Shown here: positions 1 to 7,001 of the stretch, piece after piece | Position numbering within the stretch: the stretch's first letter is position 1 | How the letters are laid out: the number at the start of each line of letters is the position of its first letter | Origin: an uncultured Collinsella sp. | Lineage (GTDB): Bacteria; Actinomycetota; Coriobacteriia; Coriobacteriales; Coriobacteriaceae | Reading direction: 5' to 3' | DNA: 9,303 bases | Assembly: GCA_902496645.1 (NCBI GenBank) | Contig: CABVBR010000077.1 | Coordinates: 1-9,303 of the forward strand | The notes under the pieces: model-generated | What the model was told of the DNA's origin: nothing | The model's database searches: none | The model's input: the letters and a program-made list of their open reading frames with translations, nothing else | Program-made: the position numbers and the translations under genes

Positions 1-3
1 CAT
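1..3 (-). CDS. Possible start codon of the next gene in the hydrogenase operon (edge of window)
   Basis: On the minus strand an ATG occupies the last three bases of the window, two bases after the hydrogenase stop codon (TAG at 8-6). A purine-rich GAGGGGG at 20-14 lies 10 bases upstream, inside the last hydrogenase codons, and could serve as its ribosome binding site. This spacing is what a translationally coupled third operon gene would show. Nothing of its protein is visible, so no function can be assigned. Confidence 0.35.
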
Positions 4-5
4 CG

Positions 6-1817
6 CTAGAACGCCCCCTCGTTAGGCATCGCCCATGCGTGATGGTCGGTATGCAGTAGCTCCTCGGCCAGCGGCGAGAGCGGCGCGCCCAAGAACTCGC
101 GATAGCACGCCTGGACATCGGGATTCTCGTGCGAGAAGCGAATGTCCGCAGCGGCATCCAGGCCCCAGAGCACCTGGCCACGTTCGGCTGCCAGCTCGCA
201 GCCGTCGTGGATGGGCTGACCGCCGCCACCGACGCAGCCGCCCGGGCACGCCATGACCTCAACGAAGTCATAGCTCACGCGGCCGTCGCGAATCGCGTCG
301 AGCAGACGGGCGGCGTTGCCCAGCCCGTGTGCCACGGCGACGCGCACCTTGGCGCCATCGATATCGGCCACGGCTTCCTTCCAGCCGTCCAGACCGCGCA
401 CATCGGTAAAGAAATCCGCATCGGGGTTCTTGCCCGTCACCAGGTAATAGGCCGAGCGCACGGCGGCCTCCATCACGCCGCCCGTGGCGCCAAAGATCAC
501 ACCCGCGCCCGTGCCAAAGCCCAGCGGCGTGTCGAGCGGCTCCTCGACCAGCGTATCCACGCTCACGTGGTTCGCGCGGATCATGCGCACCATCTCGCGT
601 ACCGTCAGCGCAACGTCAACGTCGGGCGTACCGTCCTCGCCCACCATGCTCGGCAGCGCACATTCAGCCTTCTTGGCCGTGCACGGCATCACGGACACCA
701 CGAACAGACGCTCGGGCTCCACGCCCAGCACCTTGGCGTAATAGGTCTTGGCGATAGCGCCGAACATCTGCTGCGGCGACTTTGACGTGGACAGGCTGTC
801 GACAAACTCCGGATAGCGCGCCTTCACAAAGCGCACCCAGCCCGGGCAGCAGCTCGTGAACATGGGCCAGCCGCGGCTGTCGCCCTCGCCCTTGGCGGCC
901 TTACCCAGGCGCTCGAGCAGCTCGGAGCCCTCCTCCATAATGGTGAGATCGGCCGAGAAATCGGTATCGAACACGTACTCAAAGCCCACGCGGCGCAGCG
1001 CGCAGGCCAGGCGCTCGACGGTAGCCTCCTCATGCGGAATGCCGAGCTCCTCGCCCCAGGCGCTACGCACGGCCGGCGCAATCTGCACCAGCACGATCTT
1101 GTCAGGATCGGCGAGGGCATCGAACACGGTCTCGGTATCGTCACGCTCACGCAGGGCGCCCGTCGGGCAATGCGTGATGCACTGGCCGCACGCGACGCAA
1201 TCGGTCTTGCCGATCGGCGCACGCCCGCGGGTGCCCACGGCGGTATGCGTGGCGCGGTTGGTCAGGTCCCAAATCCCTAAGCCCTGCACGCTCTCGCACA
1301 CCTTGATGCAGCGCATGCATTTGATGCACTTGTCGTTATCGCGGATGATGGGGAAATCGAAGTCCCAGCCCTCGCGCGCCAGGTGCTGCTCGTACGGCAG
1401 ATAGAAGATGCCCAGGTCGTTAGCGATGGTCTGCAGGTTGCAGTTACCACTGCGCACGCAGCTCGTGCAGCGCGAGTCGTGCTGGGACAGCAGCAGCTGC
1501 ACATTGGTGCGACGCGCCTCGCGGGCCTTGGGGCTGTTAGTGTGGACCACCATGCCGTCGAGCACGTAGTTGTTGCAGGCGGCAACCAGCTGGTCGCAGC
1601 CCTCAACCTCGACCACGCACACGCGGCAACCGCCGATCTCGTTTAGATCGCGCAGGTAGCACAGGGTGGGAATCTGGATGTCGACGGACTTGGCCGCGTC
1701 CAGGATCGTGGTGTGCTCGGGCACCACGACCTCGCAATTATCGATAGTGAGCTTAACCATGTTGAGTGCTCCGCTTTCGGTGTTGTCGCTGACAGTGGTT
1801 TTGTTGGGCTCTACCAT
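6..1817 (-). CDS. hydA: [FeFe] hydrogenase catalytic subunit, M3-type (group A)
   Basis: This 603-residue enzyme interconverts protons and H2 in the cytoplasm. The domains in order are: a plant-type [2Fe-2S] domain (Cys53, 64, 67, 81); a His-ligated [4Fe-4S] site (His113, Cys117, 120, 126); two ferredoxin-like [4Fe-4S] sites (Cys164/167/170/174 and Cys207/210/213/217); and the H-domain. All three H-cluster signatures are intact: TSCCPGW (321-327, with Cys323 the likely proton-relay Cys and Cys324 a ligand), MPCTAKKAE (377-385) and MACPGGCVGGGGQP (522-535). There is no extra C-terminal cluster domain. The length is close to that of other M3 enzymes. The chosen ATG overlaps the upstream stop by 7 bp and has a strong GGAGG. 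An internal ATG at 1760 (MVKLTID) also has a GGAG and would remove 19 residues that lie outside the conserved fold. The neighbouring NuoF/GltD fusion suggests an NAD(P)-linked or ferredoxin-linked enzyme. The function is secure, but the electron partner is inferred. Confidence 0.95.
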   Translation of the reverse strand: MVEPNKTTVSDNTESGALNMVKLTIDNCEVVVPEHTTILDAAKSVDIQIPTLCYLRDLNEIGGCRVCVVEVEGCDQLVAACNNYVLDGMVVHTNSPKAREARRTNVQLLLSQHDSRCTSCVRSGNCNLQTIANDLGIFYLPYEQHLAREGWDFDFPIIRDNDKCIKCMRCIKVCESVQGLGIWDLTNRATHTAVGTRGRAPIGKTDCVACGQCITHCPTGALRERDDTETVFDALADPDKIVLVQIAPAVRSAWGEELGIPHEEATVERLACALRRVGFEYVFDTDFSADLTIMEEGSELLERLGKAAKGEGDSRGWPMFTSCCPGWVRFVKARYPEFVDSLSTSKSPQQMFGAIAKTYYAKVLGVEPERLFVVSVMPCTAKKAECALPSMVGEDGTPDVDVALTVREMVRMIRANHVSVDTLVEEPLDTPLGFGTGAGVIFGATGGVMEAAVRSAYYLVTGKNPDADFFTDVRGLDGWKEAVADIDGAKVRVAVAHGLGNAARLLDAIRDGRVSYDFVEVMACPGGCVGGGGQPIHDGCELAAERGQVLWGLDAAADIRFSHENPDVQACYREFLGAPLSPLAEELLHTDHHAWAMPNEGAF

Positions 1818-3643
1818 TCCAGGTTCCTCCCTCCGCGGAACGCGCCAAAGCCAAAGTGGTCGCAACGCAGGCAGCGGCTTGCCTCCTGGCGTGCCTCCTC
1901 CTCGGTAAGGCCTTGCTCGACCAGATTCCAATCGTGGATGCGCTCGCCGGCCTCGCGCTCGCCCAGCTCGCAGCGGCCGCACTCGTGCTTGCCCTTAAAC
2001 TGCACGGTCGGCAGCTCAACGTCGAGCTTGATCTTGTGGTCAAAGCCCAGGTAGCGGTCGATATTTGCCGAAGCAACGCGGCCGGCGTTGATGGCACGGA
2101 TGACGGTGGCGGGGCCGGTCTGGCAGTCACCGCCGCTAAAGAGGCCATCGAAGTTAGGCACGGCGCCATACGAATCGGTGACGACGCGACCCCACTTGCA
2201 GGCGATGCCCATGTCCTCAAACGGCTTGGAATCGATGTCCTGACCAATGGCCACAAACACGCGCTCGCAGGGAATGACGCGCTCGGGCGTGGCGGCGGCA
2301 CGCGGGGCCGGACGTCCACGACGGGGCTCGCCGATGATCTGCGGCTGCACGCGCAGGCCGCTCACGCGACCTTCCTCGCCCGTCTCGATAGCGAGCGGTG
2401 CGGTGAGCTCCAGAACCTCGCAGCCCTCGGCCTGGGCGCCGGCAATCTCGGCGTCCTGGGCCGTCATGTCGCAGATGCGACGGCGGTAGACGATGCTCAC
2501 CTTTTCGGCACCGCAACGCACGGCGGAGCGCGCCACGTCCATGGCCACGTTGCCGCCGCCGATGACGCACACGCGCTGGCCGCTCAGGTCGGGCAGTTCG
2601 TCATCGCCGATGGCGCGCAGCATCTTGACGGCCGACTCCACGCCGGGCGCCTCTTCGCCCGGAAGGCCGAGCTTCTTATCGCTGTGGGCGCCAATGGCCA
2701 GGTAGACGGCATCGAACTCGTCGCGCAGGCGGGCAAGCTCATCGCCGTTGACGGAGTGGTCGAGTTCCACGTCGATGCCGGCGCTCAAGATCCAGTCGAT
2801 CTCGGCCTGCAGGCGCTCGCGCGGCAGGCGGTAGCTGGGGATGCCGTAGCGCAACATGCCGCCCAAGTGGTGACGCTGCTCAAAGATCGTCACCTTATGG
2901 CCCATCACGGCCAGGTAGTAGGCGCAGGAAAGGCCGGCCGGGCCGCCGCCAATCACGGCGATGCGCTTGCCGGTGTTGTCGGCCACGCTGGGCTTGTAAT
3001 CGTTGAGGTCGCTGTGCTCAACGGCAAAACGCTTGAGGGCGAGGATGTTCATGGGATCGTCGACCATGCCGCGACGGCAGTGCATCTCGCAGGGATGCTC
3101 GCACACCAGGCCGCAAACGAGCGGCAGCGGGTTGTTCTTGCGGATGACCTTGACGGCGTCGGCATAGCGGCCGGCCTCGACCAGCGAAATGTAACCGGGA
3201 ATGTCGACGTGCGCCGGGCAGCCCGAGACGCACGGGACGCGAGCCTCGCGGTCAAAGCCGCAGGAGTGCTCGCGGATGTGGTGCTCAAAATCGTCGCGGA
3301 AACCGCGGATAGCCGTAAGCGCCATGGCGCCGGCCTCGTAACCGATGGCGCAGTCGCTCGAAAGATAGATGGTGCGGGCGGTGCGCTCGATCAGATTGAG
3401 CGTGGACTCGTCGGCGCGGCCCTCGAGTACATCGGCGAGCAGATCGCTCAGCGCGCTCAGGCCCACGCGGCAGGGCGTACACTTGCCGCAGCTCTGGGTG
3501 GAGCACAGGTTGACGAGCGCCGCCGTAAACTCAACGGGGCACGGGGCGAGCGAACTCACCGCCAGACGGCGTCCGAGCGCATCGTGCAGATCGTCCATGA
3601 CGGCCTGAGCGTGGCTGCGTTCCATTACATGCAGTCGAGCCAT
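1811..3643 (-). CDS. NuoF C-terminal / GltD-like fusion flavoprotein, NAD(P)-dependent, hydrogenase partner
   Basis: This is a 610-residue iron-sulfur flavoprotein. Residues about 30-125 match only the C-terminal [4Fe-4S] region of NuoF/HydB (SCGKCTPCRVG at 51-61, plus Cys98). The FMN/NADH-binding half of NuoF is absent. Next comes a GltD/NfnL-type module: an N-terminal Fe-S region (Cys138, 142, 177, 181, 185, 189), an FAD dinucleotide fold (IGGGPAGLS at 231-239), an NAD(P) fold (IGGGNVAMD at 361-369), and the closing FAD motif (LFSGGDCQTGPATV at 501-514). The tail carries two further CxxC pairs (555/558 and 591/594). The ATG at 3643 was chosen because GAGGGG lies 5 bases upstream; the in-frame ATG at 3658 has no ribosome site. 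The gene leads the operon and overlaps the hydrogenase. It probably carries electrons between NAD(P)H and the hydrogenase relay. A role tied to glutamate synthase is possible by family resemblance, but no GltB-type large subunit is visible here. Confidence 0.9.
   Translation of the reverse strand: MARLHVMERSHAQAVMDDLHDALGRRLAVSSLAPCPVEFTAALVNLCSTQSCGKCTPCRVGLSALSDLLADVLEGRADESTLNLIERTARTIYLSSDCAIGYEAGAMALTAIRGFRDDFEHHIREHSCGFDREARVPCVSGCPAHVDIPGYISLVEAGRYADAVKVIRKNNPLPLVCGLVCEHPCEMHCRRGMVDDPMNILALKRFAVEHSDLNDYKPSVADNTGKRIAVIGGGPAGLSCAYYLAVMGHKVTIFEQRHHLGGMLRYGIPSYRLPRERLQAEIDWILSAGIDVELDHSVNGDELARLRDEFDAVYLAIGAHSDKKLGLPGEEAPGVESAVKMLRAIGDDELPDLSGQRVCVIGGGNVAMDVARSAVRCGAEKVSIVYRRRICDMTAQDAEIAGAQAEGCEVLELTAPLAIETGEEGRVSGLRVQPQIIGEPRRGRPAPRAAATPERVIPCERVFVAIGQDIDSKPFEDMGIACKWGRVVTDSYGAVPNFDGLFSGGDCQTGPATVIRAINAGRVASANIDRYLGFDHKIKLDVELPTVQFKGKHECGRCELGEREAGERIHDWNLVEQGLTEEEARQEASRCLRCDHFGFGAFRGGRNLEW
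1826..1834 (-). promoter_or_regulatory. Ribosome binding site deciding the hydrogenase start
   Basis: The minus strand reads GGAGGGAGG, ending 8 bases before the ATG at 1817, within the last codons of the upstream flavoprotein gene. It is stronger than the GGAG in front of the alternative ATG at 1760 and favours the longer protein. Together with the 7-bp overlap of stop and start, it points to translational coupling of the two redox genes. Confidence 0.7.
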
Positions 3644-3648
3644 AAGAT

Positions 3649-3656
3649 CCCCTCTC
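3649..3656 (-). promoter_or_regulatory. Ribosome binding site of the flavoprotein gene
   Basis: The minus-strand GAGAGGGG ends 5 bases before the ATG at 3643. It overlaps the upstream in-frame ATG at 3658, which itself has no purine-rich site in front, so it fixes the start at 3643 (protein beginning MARLHVMERS). Confidence 0.7.
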
Positions 3657-3664
3657 ATGCGGCA

Positions 3665-3684
3665 GCCCGGAGGCGAGGCCGGGC
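3665..3684 (-). promoter_or_regulatory. GC-rich hairpin just upstream of the flavoprotein ribosome binding site
   Basis: A perfect 6-bp inverted repeat, GCCCGG/CCGGGC, surrounds an 8-base loop, 8 bases upstream of the ribosome binding site. No U-run follows, so it is not a classical terminator. It could modulate translation or mRNA stability. The structure is seen in the sequence; the role is a guess. Confidence 0.35.
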
Positions 3685-3707
3685 GAAGTTGCTACACGCA
3701 CAACACT

Positions 3708-3728
3708 GACCTAAAAAGTTGTTAGGTC
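3708..3728 (-). promoter_or_regulatory. Leader hairpin of the hydrogenase operon
   Basis: A perfect 7-bp inverted repeat, GACCTAA/TTAGGTC, with a 7-base loop, lies in the probable 5' leader of the flavoprotein-hydrogenase mRNA. It could be an RNA hairpin or an operator for a dimeric regulator. Nothing in the sequence decides between these. Confidence 0.35.
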
Positions 3729-3803
3729 TCCACGCAGTTCGGCAGGCGGTATAAAATGTCACCCTCAGCGGTGAAAAAGAACATTACCGCAGATAAATGC
3801 CAT

Positions 3804-3832
3804 ATTTGATGAAACGCGTTACCAAATGACAA
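3804..3832 (-). promoter_or_regulatory. Candidate sigma70-type promoter for the hydrogenase operon
   Basis: On the minus strand TTGTCA (3832-3827, five of six matches to TTGACA) is followed after 17 bases by TCAAAT (3809-3804, four of six matches to TATAAT). Transcription would start near 3797, giving a leader of roughly 150 bases before the ATG at 3643. The -35 box overlaps the last bases of the preceding terminator. A weaker -10-like TATACC at 3752-3747 has no good -35 and is an alternative. Confidence 0.4.
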
Positions 3833-3866
3833 TGCCCCGCCCACGCAATCACGTGGACGGGGCATT
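3831..3866 (-). terminator. Intrinsic terminator of the alpha-glucoside operon
   Basis: AATGCCCCG (3831-3839) and CCACG (3841-3845) pair with CGTGG (3852-3856) and CGGGGCATT (3858-3866). This gives a 15-bp stem with a 6-base loop, 33 bases after the GH4 stop codon. The single non-Watson-Crick position (3840/3857) is a G-U pair in minus-strand RNA but C-A in plus-strand RNA, which supports leftward use. The trailing U-tract is weak (AUU, then GUCAUUU). Confidence 0.75.
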
Positions 3867-3899
3867 GCTCCAGGTATGCGGTCAGCGACCCTGTTGCTT

Positions 3900-5282
3900 T
3901 TACTTAAGCTCGGGCCAGTAACCCTTGTTGGCCTCGATCATGTCGTCGAGAACCTCCTTGGCGACCTTCATCGAAGGCACGGTCTTGTTCAGCGTGAAGG
4001 CCTTGAGCGCCTTCTCGTACGAACCCTCGATCGTAGCCTCGACCACGAGCTTCTCGGAGTTCAGCTGCTGCATCATGAGGCCCTGCTGGAACAGAGGAAT
4101 GTTGTCACGGCTGATGACCTCGGGGCCGTTCTTGCCAATGTAGGCAGGCAGCTCGACCATAGCGTCGTAGGGCATGTTGGGGATAGCGCCCTTGTTCTCG
4201 CAAATGACCAGGAAGCGCTGCTTGGTGTCGTTCTTCAGAGCGATAGCCAGGTCGGCAATCCAGTCGCCGTGGCTGCCCGCATAGAACGTGCTCTCGTCGA
4301 TCTCGCCCGTCTTCTCGTAGTGGTCGATACCGTCGAAGAGGTTCTTCTCGCGCGTCTCCTCAACCTCGTTAGCACGGGTGCGCTCGGGGTTGGAGTGCTC
4401 GACGAACTCCTTCTGCTGCAGGTAGTAGTTCAGATACGTGTTGGGCAGGTACTCCGGGAAGCACTCCATGATCTCGTACTCGCCCTTCCAGACGTAGTAC
4501 CAGCTGCCCTTGGTGTGGCGGTTCTGCTCGGGGTGCTCGTCAGTGGCCTCCTCGGGCTTCTTTGCCATGAGCGAGCCCATGCCCTTGAGGTAGGAGTCGG
4601 GCAGCAGAATCTCATGCTCCTTGATGTACTCGCGCAGCTGCGGGAGCACCTCCTCGCCCTTGTGGCGAATCGAGGTGAACCAACCAAAGTGGTTGAGGCC
4701 AAAGTAATCGTACTCGACATCCTTCTTGTCGATATCGAGTGCGGCGCAAACCACGTCGATGATCGCGATCGGCATGTCGCAGATGTTGATGATGCGAGCG
4801 TTGGGACGCAGCACGCGGCAGCCCTCGGACACGATGGCGGCAGGGTTGGAGTAGTTGAGAATCCAGTAGTCCTTCTTGGCGTACTTCTCAACGTCGTCGA
4901 TCAGTTCGACCATGGGGAAGATGGTGCGCATGCCGTAGGCAAGGCCGCCGCAACCGCAAGTCTCCTGGCCCACGCAGCCGTGACGCAGCGGAATCTTCTC
5001 GTCCTGCTCGCGCATGGCGTAGCCGCCCACGCGCATCTGGGCAAACACGAAGCTCGCGTCGGTAAAAGCCGTCTTTTTGTCGGTGGTCACCGTGAGCTTG
5101 ATGTCCAGGCCGAGGTCCTCGTGCAGAATCCAGTCCACGAGCACGCCGATCTTGCGCTGGCGCTCCTCGTTGATGTCGTACAGACGAATCTCGTCAACGT
5201 CGAGCTCGTCCTTGCGCAGGGCGATGGACTTGACGATGCCGGGGGTAAAGGTGGATCCGCCACCACACAGAGTAATGATCAT
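3900..5282 (-). CDS. glvA: 6-phospho-alpha-glucosidase, glycoside hydrolase family 4
   Basis: This 460-residue cytoplasmic enzyme cleaves 6-phospho-alpha-glucosides (for example maltose 6'-phosphate) to glucose 6-phosphate and a sugar. It uses NAD+ and a divalent metal through the GH4 oxidation-elimination mechanism. Visible signatures are the N-terminal Rossmann motif GGGSTFTPG (7-15), GQETCG (105-110), the CDMP motif (168-171), which in this family marks alpha- rather than beta-specific enzymes, and GLNHFGW (195-201). Cys168 and His198 are the expected metal ligands, Asp169 the expected acid and a Tyr at 262/263 the expected base. The length is normal for GlvA/MalH/AglB. The ATG lies 3 bases after the permease stop, with GAAGGAG 9 bases upstream, so translation is probably coupled. 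It is the last gene of the sugar operon and acts on the product of the upstream permease. The exact disaccharide cannot be told from sequence. Confidence 0.95.
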   Translation of the reverse strand: MIITLCGGGSTFTPGIVKSIALRKDELDVDEIRLYDINEERQRKIGVLVDWILHEDLGLDIKLTVTTDKKTAFTDASFVFAQMRVGGYAMREQDEKIPLRHGCVGQETCGCGGLAYGMRTIFPMVELIDDVEKYAKKDYWILNYSNPAAIVSEGCRVLRPNARIINICDMPIAIIDVVCAALDIDKKDVEYDYFGLNHFGWFTSIRHKGEEVLPQLREYIKEHEILLPDSYLKGMGSLMAKKPEEATDEHPEQNRHTKGSWYYVWKGEYEIMECFPEYLPNTYLNYYLQQKEFVEHSNPERTRANEVEETREKNLFDGIDHYEKTGEIDESTFYAGSHGDWIADLAIALKNDTKQRFLVICENKGAIPNMPYDAMVELPAYIGKNGPEVISRDNIPLFQQGLMMQQLNSEKLVVEATIEGSYEKALKAFTLNKTVPSMKVAKEVLDDMIEANKGYWPELK

Positions 5283-5285
5283 TGT

Positions 5286-6902
5286 TTACTGCTCCTTCTC
5301 AATTGCGTTTTCGACCTTGTCGCGCATCTCGGCGACCTTCATGCCAAAGATGATCTGGATATTGTTGCCGTTACGGTTGATGCCGCTGTTGGGCACATGG
5401 TTGATGAGGTTCTCATCGATGAGGTCCGGGTTCTTAACGTTCACGCGAAGACGCGTAAAGCAGTTCTCGAGCTCCTCGATGTTGTCCTTGCCGCCAAGAC
5501 CTGCGACCAGGTCGGCAATACCTGCATCGACGCCCTCTGCGGGAGCTGCGGCAACAGCGCCCTGCTTCACCGCGACAGACGCGGCGGCCTCGCCCTCGGC
5601 AACGGACTCGGCGAGCTCGGACTCCTCCTCGCGGCCAGGCGTGTGGAGGTTGAGCTTCTTAATAAGGAAGGTGAAGAGGAAGAAGTACAGAGCGGCGTTG
5701 ACGACTCCAAGCACCAGCATAACCGGCCAGTTGGTCTTGTCGACACCGAGGACCAGGTTGGAAACCACGATGTTGATGATGCCGCCTGCAGTCGAAGCGG
5801 GCACGGAGAGGACCTTGAGCAGGACCAGGAAGATACCGGAAAGAACCGAGTGAACGACAAAGAGCACGGGAGCGGCAAAGACAAAGAGGAAGTCCATGGG
5901 CTCGGTGACACAGGAGAGCACGGCGGTGATGATCAGCGGGATGATAACGGCCTTGGTCTTATCCTTGTTCCCCTTGTAAGCGGTGAAGATAAAGGCGAGA
6001 CCGATACCGATGTAGGGCCACAGGTTGTTGAAGGTGTAGCTGTTGAAGTAGGTGCTATCGGAGAAGGGCTGGCCCGTCATTGCCATCTCGGCGACACGGA
6101 TGGGATAGGCGCCGGCGATAACCTGATCGCCCAGCGTCAGGGTGCCACCCACATCGGAGAACTGGAACGGGGTGTAGATGAGGTGGTGCAGACCGGTGGG
6201 AACGAGCAGCTTGTTGAGCATGCCGTAGATGAACAGACCGATGTTGCCCGACTCCTTAATGATGCCGGCAACGGAGGAGATGGCACCCTGAACCGGAGGC
6301 CAAACGATGCAGAAGCCAGCGCCCATGATCCAGGAGATGATGATCATGATCAGGAACGGGAAGCGAACGCCCGAGAACATCGAAAGGGCAATGGGGAACT
6401 GCTTGTTCGAGTACTTGTTGAACACGGCACCGGTGATGCAACCAAGAATGATGCCGCCAAACACGCCGGTATCGAGCACCTGAATGCCCATAACGGTGCT
6501 CTGGCCGGTTCCGGTAAGGCCGAGCATGCCGCTCGCTTCGGCAAGAGAGCCGGTGGCGTTGAGCACGATGTTGTTAGCCTGCAGGAACAGGAAGAACGAC
6601 ATCAGGGCGATCAGCGAAGCATGGCCCTTGTTCTTCTTTGCCATGGCGCCGGCGATGCCCACGCAGAACAGAATCGAGAGGTTGTTGATGATAAACATCA
6701 GCGACTGATAGACAACGGCGCCCACAAGCTGGAACGGACCGGAGCCCAGCACAGGGATCACGGCGCAGATGGTCTTGTTGGTCAGAATAATGCCCACGAT
6801 GAGCAGAATGCCGGCAACCGAGAGATACATCATCGGCTGAACGATTGACTTCGCGAACACCTCCAACGGCGCTTTGAAATTGAACTTCTTTTTTGCGGTC
6901 AT
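5286..6902 (-). CDS. PTS alpha-glucoside (maltose-type) permease, IICB component
   Basis: This 538-residue membrane permease takes up and phosphorylates an alpha-glucoside. The N-terminal IIC domain (about 10-420) has many hydrophobic segments, plus the conserved GLHHLIYTPF (237-246) and the TEP motif (333-335). An acidic, Ala-rich linker (about 421-458) leads to a glucose-family IIB domain (about 459-538). Cys481 in NCFTRLR is the phosphorylated residue, and GNNIQIIFG (512-520) is also typical. No IIA domain is attached; the separate IIA protein encoded two genes upstream fills this role. The start at 6902 (MTAKKKFNFK) was chosen because AAGGGGAG lies 7 bases upstream; the 24 residues in front of it lack family resemblance. 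It resembles MalP/GlvC/AglA/MalB permeases, and the GH4 partner supports alpha-glucoside specificity over glucose. Confidence 0.93.
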   Translation of the reverse strand: MTAKKKFNFKAPLEVFAKSIVQPMMYLSVAGILLIVGIILTNKTICAVIPVLGSGPFQLVGAVVYQSLMFIINNLSILFCVGIAGAMAKKNKGHASLIALMSFFLFLQANNIVLNATGSLAEASGMLGLTGTGQSTVMGIQVLDTGVFGGIILGCITGAVFNKYSNKQFPIALSMFSGVRFPFLIMIIISWIMGAGFCIVWPPVQGAISSVAGIIKESGNIGLFIYGMLNKLLVPTGLHHLIYTPFQFSDVGGTLTLGDQVIAGAYPIRVAEMAMTGQPFSDSTYFNSYTFNNLWPYIGIGLAFIFTAYKGNKDKTKAVIIPLIITAVLSCVTEPMDFLFVFAAPVLFVVHSVLSGIFLVLLKVLSVPASTAGGIINIVVSNLVLGVDKTNWPVMLVLGVVNAALYFFLFTFLIKKLNLHTPGREEESELAESVAEGEAAASVAVKQGAVAAAPAEGVDAGIADLVAGLGGKDNIEELENCFTRLRVNVKNPDLIDENLINHVPNSGINRNGNNIQIIFGMKVAEMRDKVENAIEKEQ

Positions 6903-6909
6903 AGCGGTA

Positions 6910-6917
6910 CTCCCCTT
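6910..6917 (-). promoter_or_regulatory. Ribosome binding site deciding the permease start
   Basis: The minus-strand AAGGGGAG, 7 bases before the ATG at 6902, rules out the longer in-frame reading from 6974. That reading would also begin in the middle of the intergenic leader. Confidence 0.7.
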
Positions 6918-6940
6918 CCTTTTCCGCAAATTAAGACAGA

Positions 6941-6994
6941 TGTGCCCTGGACAAGGCCATAAGCCCTGCCTCATATCAATCGATGTGTGGGCAC
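6941..6994 (-). promoter_or_regulatory. Possible leader structure between antiterminator and permease genes
   Basis: The 99-base gap between the antiterminator stop and the permease start holds a 6-bp inverted repeat, GTGCCC/GGGCAC (6989-6994 with 6942-6947), around a 41-base loop. Inside the loop lies a shorter AGGC/GCCT pairing. The 3' side is followed by a U-rich but interrupted stretch. It might be an RNA processing or second antitermination site. I see no match to the classical RAT consensus, so this is weak. Confidence 0.2.
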
Positions 6995-7001
6995 GTTATG
7001 C

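Noticed and set aside
3656..3658. ATG at 3658 as the start of the flavoprotein
   Set aside because: There is no purine-rich site upstream. The ribosome site for the ATG at 3643 overlaps it.
1856..3709. A 617-codon plus-strand frame opposite the GltD fusion gene
   Set aside because: Its composition is Ala/Val/His/Asp-rich, it has no domain resemblance, and it lies entirely opposite a gene with clear cofactor motifs.
3811..3826. AACGCGTT palindrome in the hydrogenase promoter region as an operator
   Set aside because: The symmetry stops after 8 bases and the flanks do not match an FNR, Rex or CRP site. It is too short to claim.
3876..6848. A 990-codon open frame on the plus strand, antisense to the GH4 and permease genes
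   Set aside because: It spans two well-supported genes, the gap between them and the terminator. Its translation is Leu/Val/Asp/His-rich without a recognisable fold. Such long antisense frames are expected opposite genes with strong codon bias in GC-rich DNA.
6903..7001. A classical RAT sequence in front of the permease gene
   Set aside because: A short GATTG...GGCAGG resemblance exists, but the paired arms and the GCAAAACC end of the consensus are absent.
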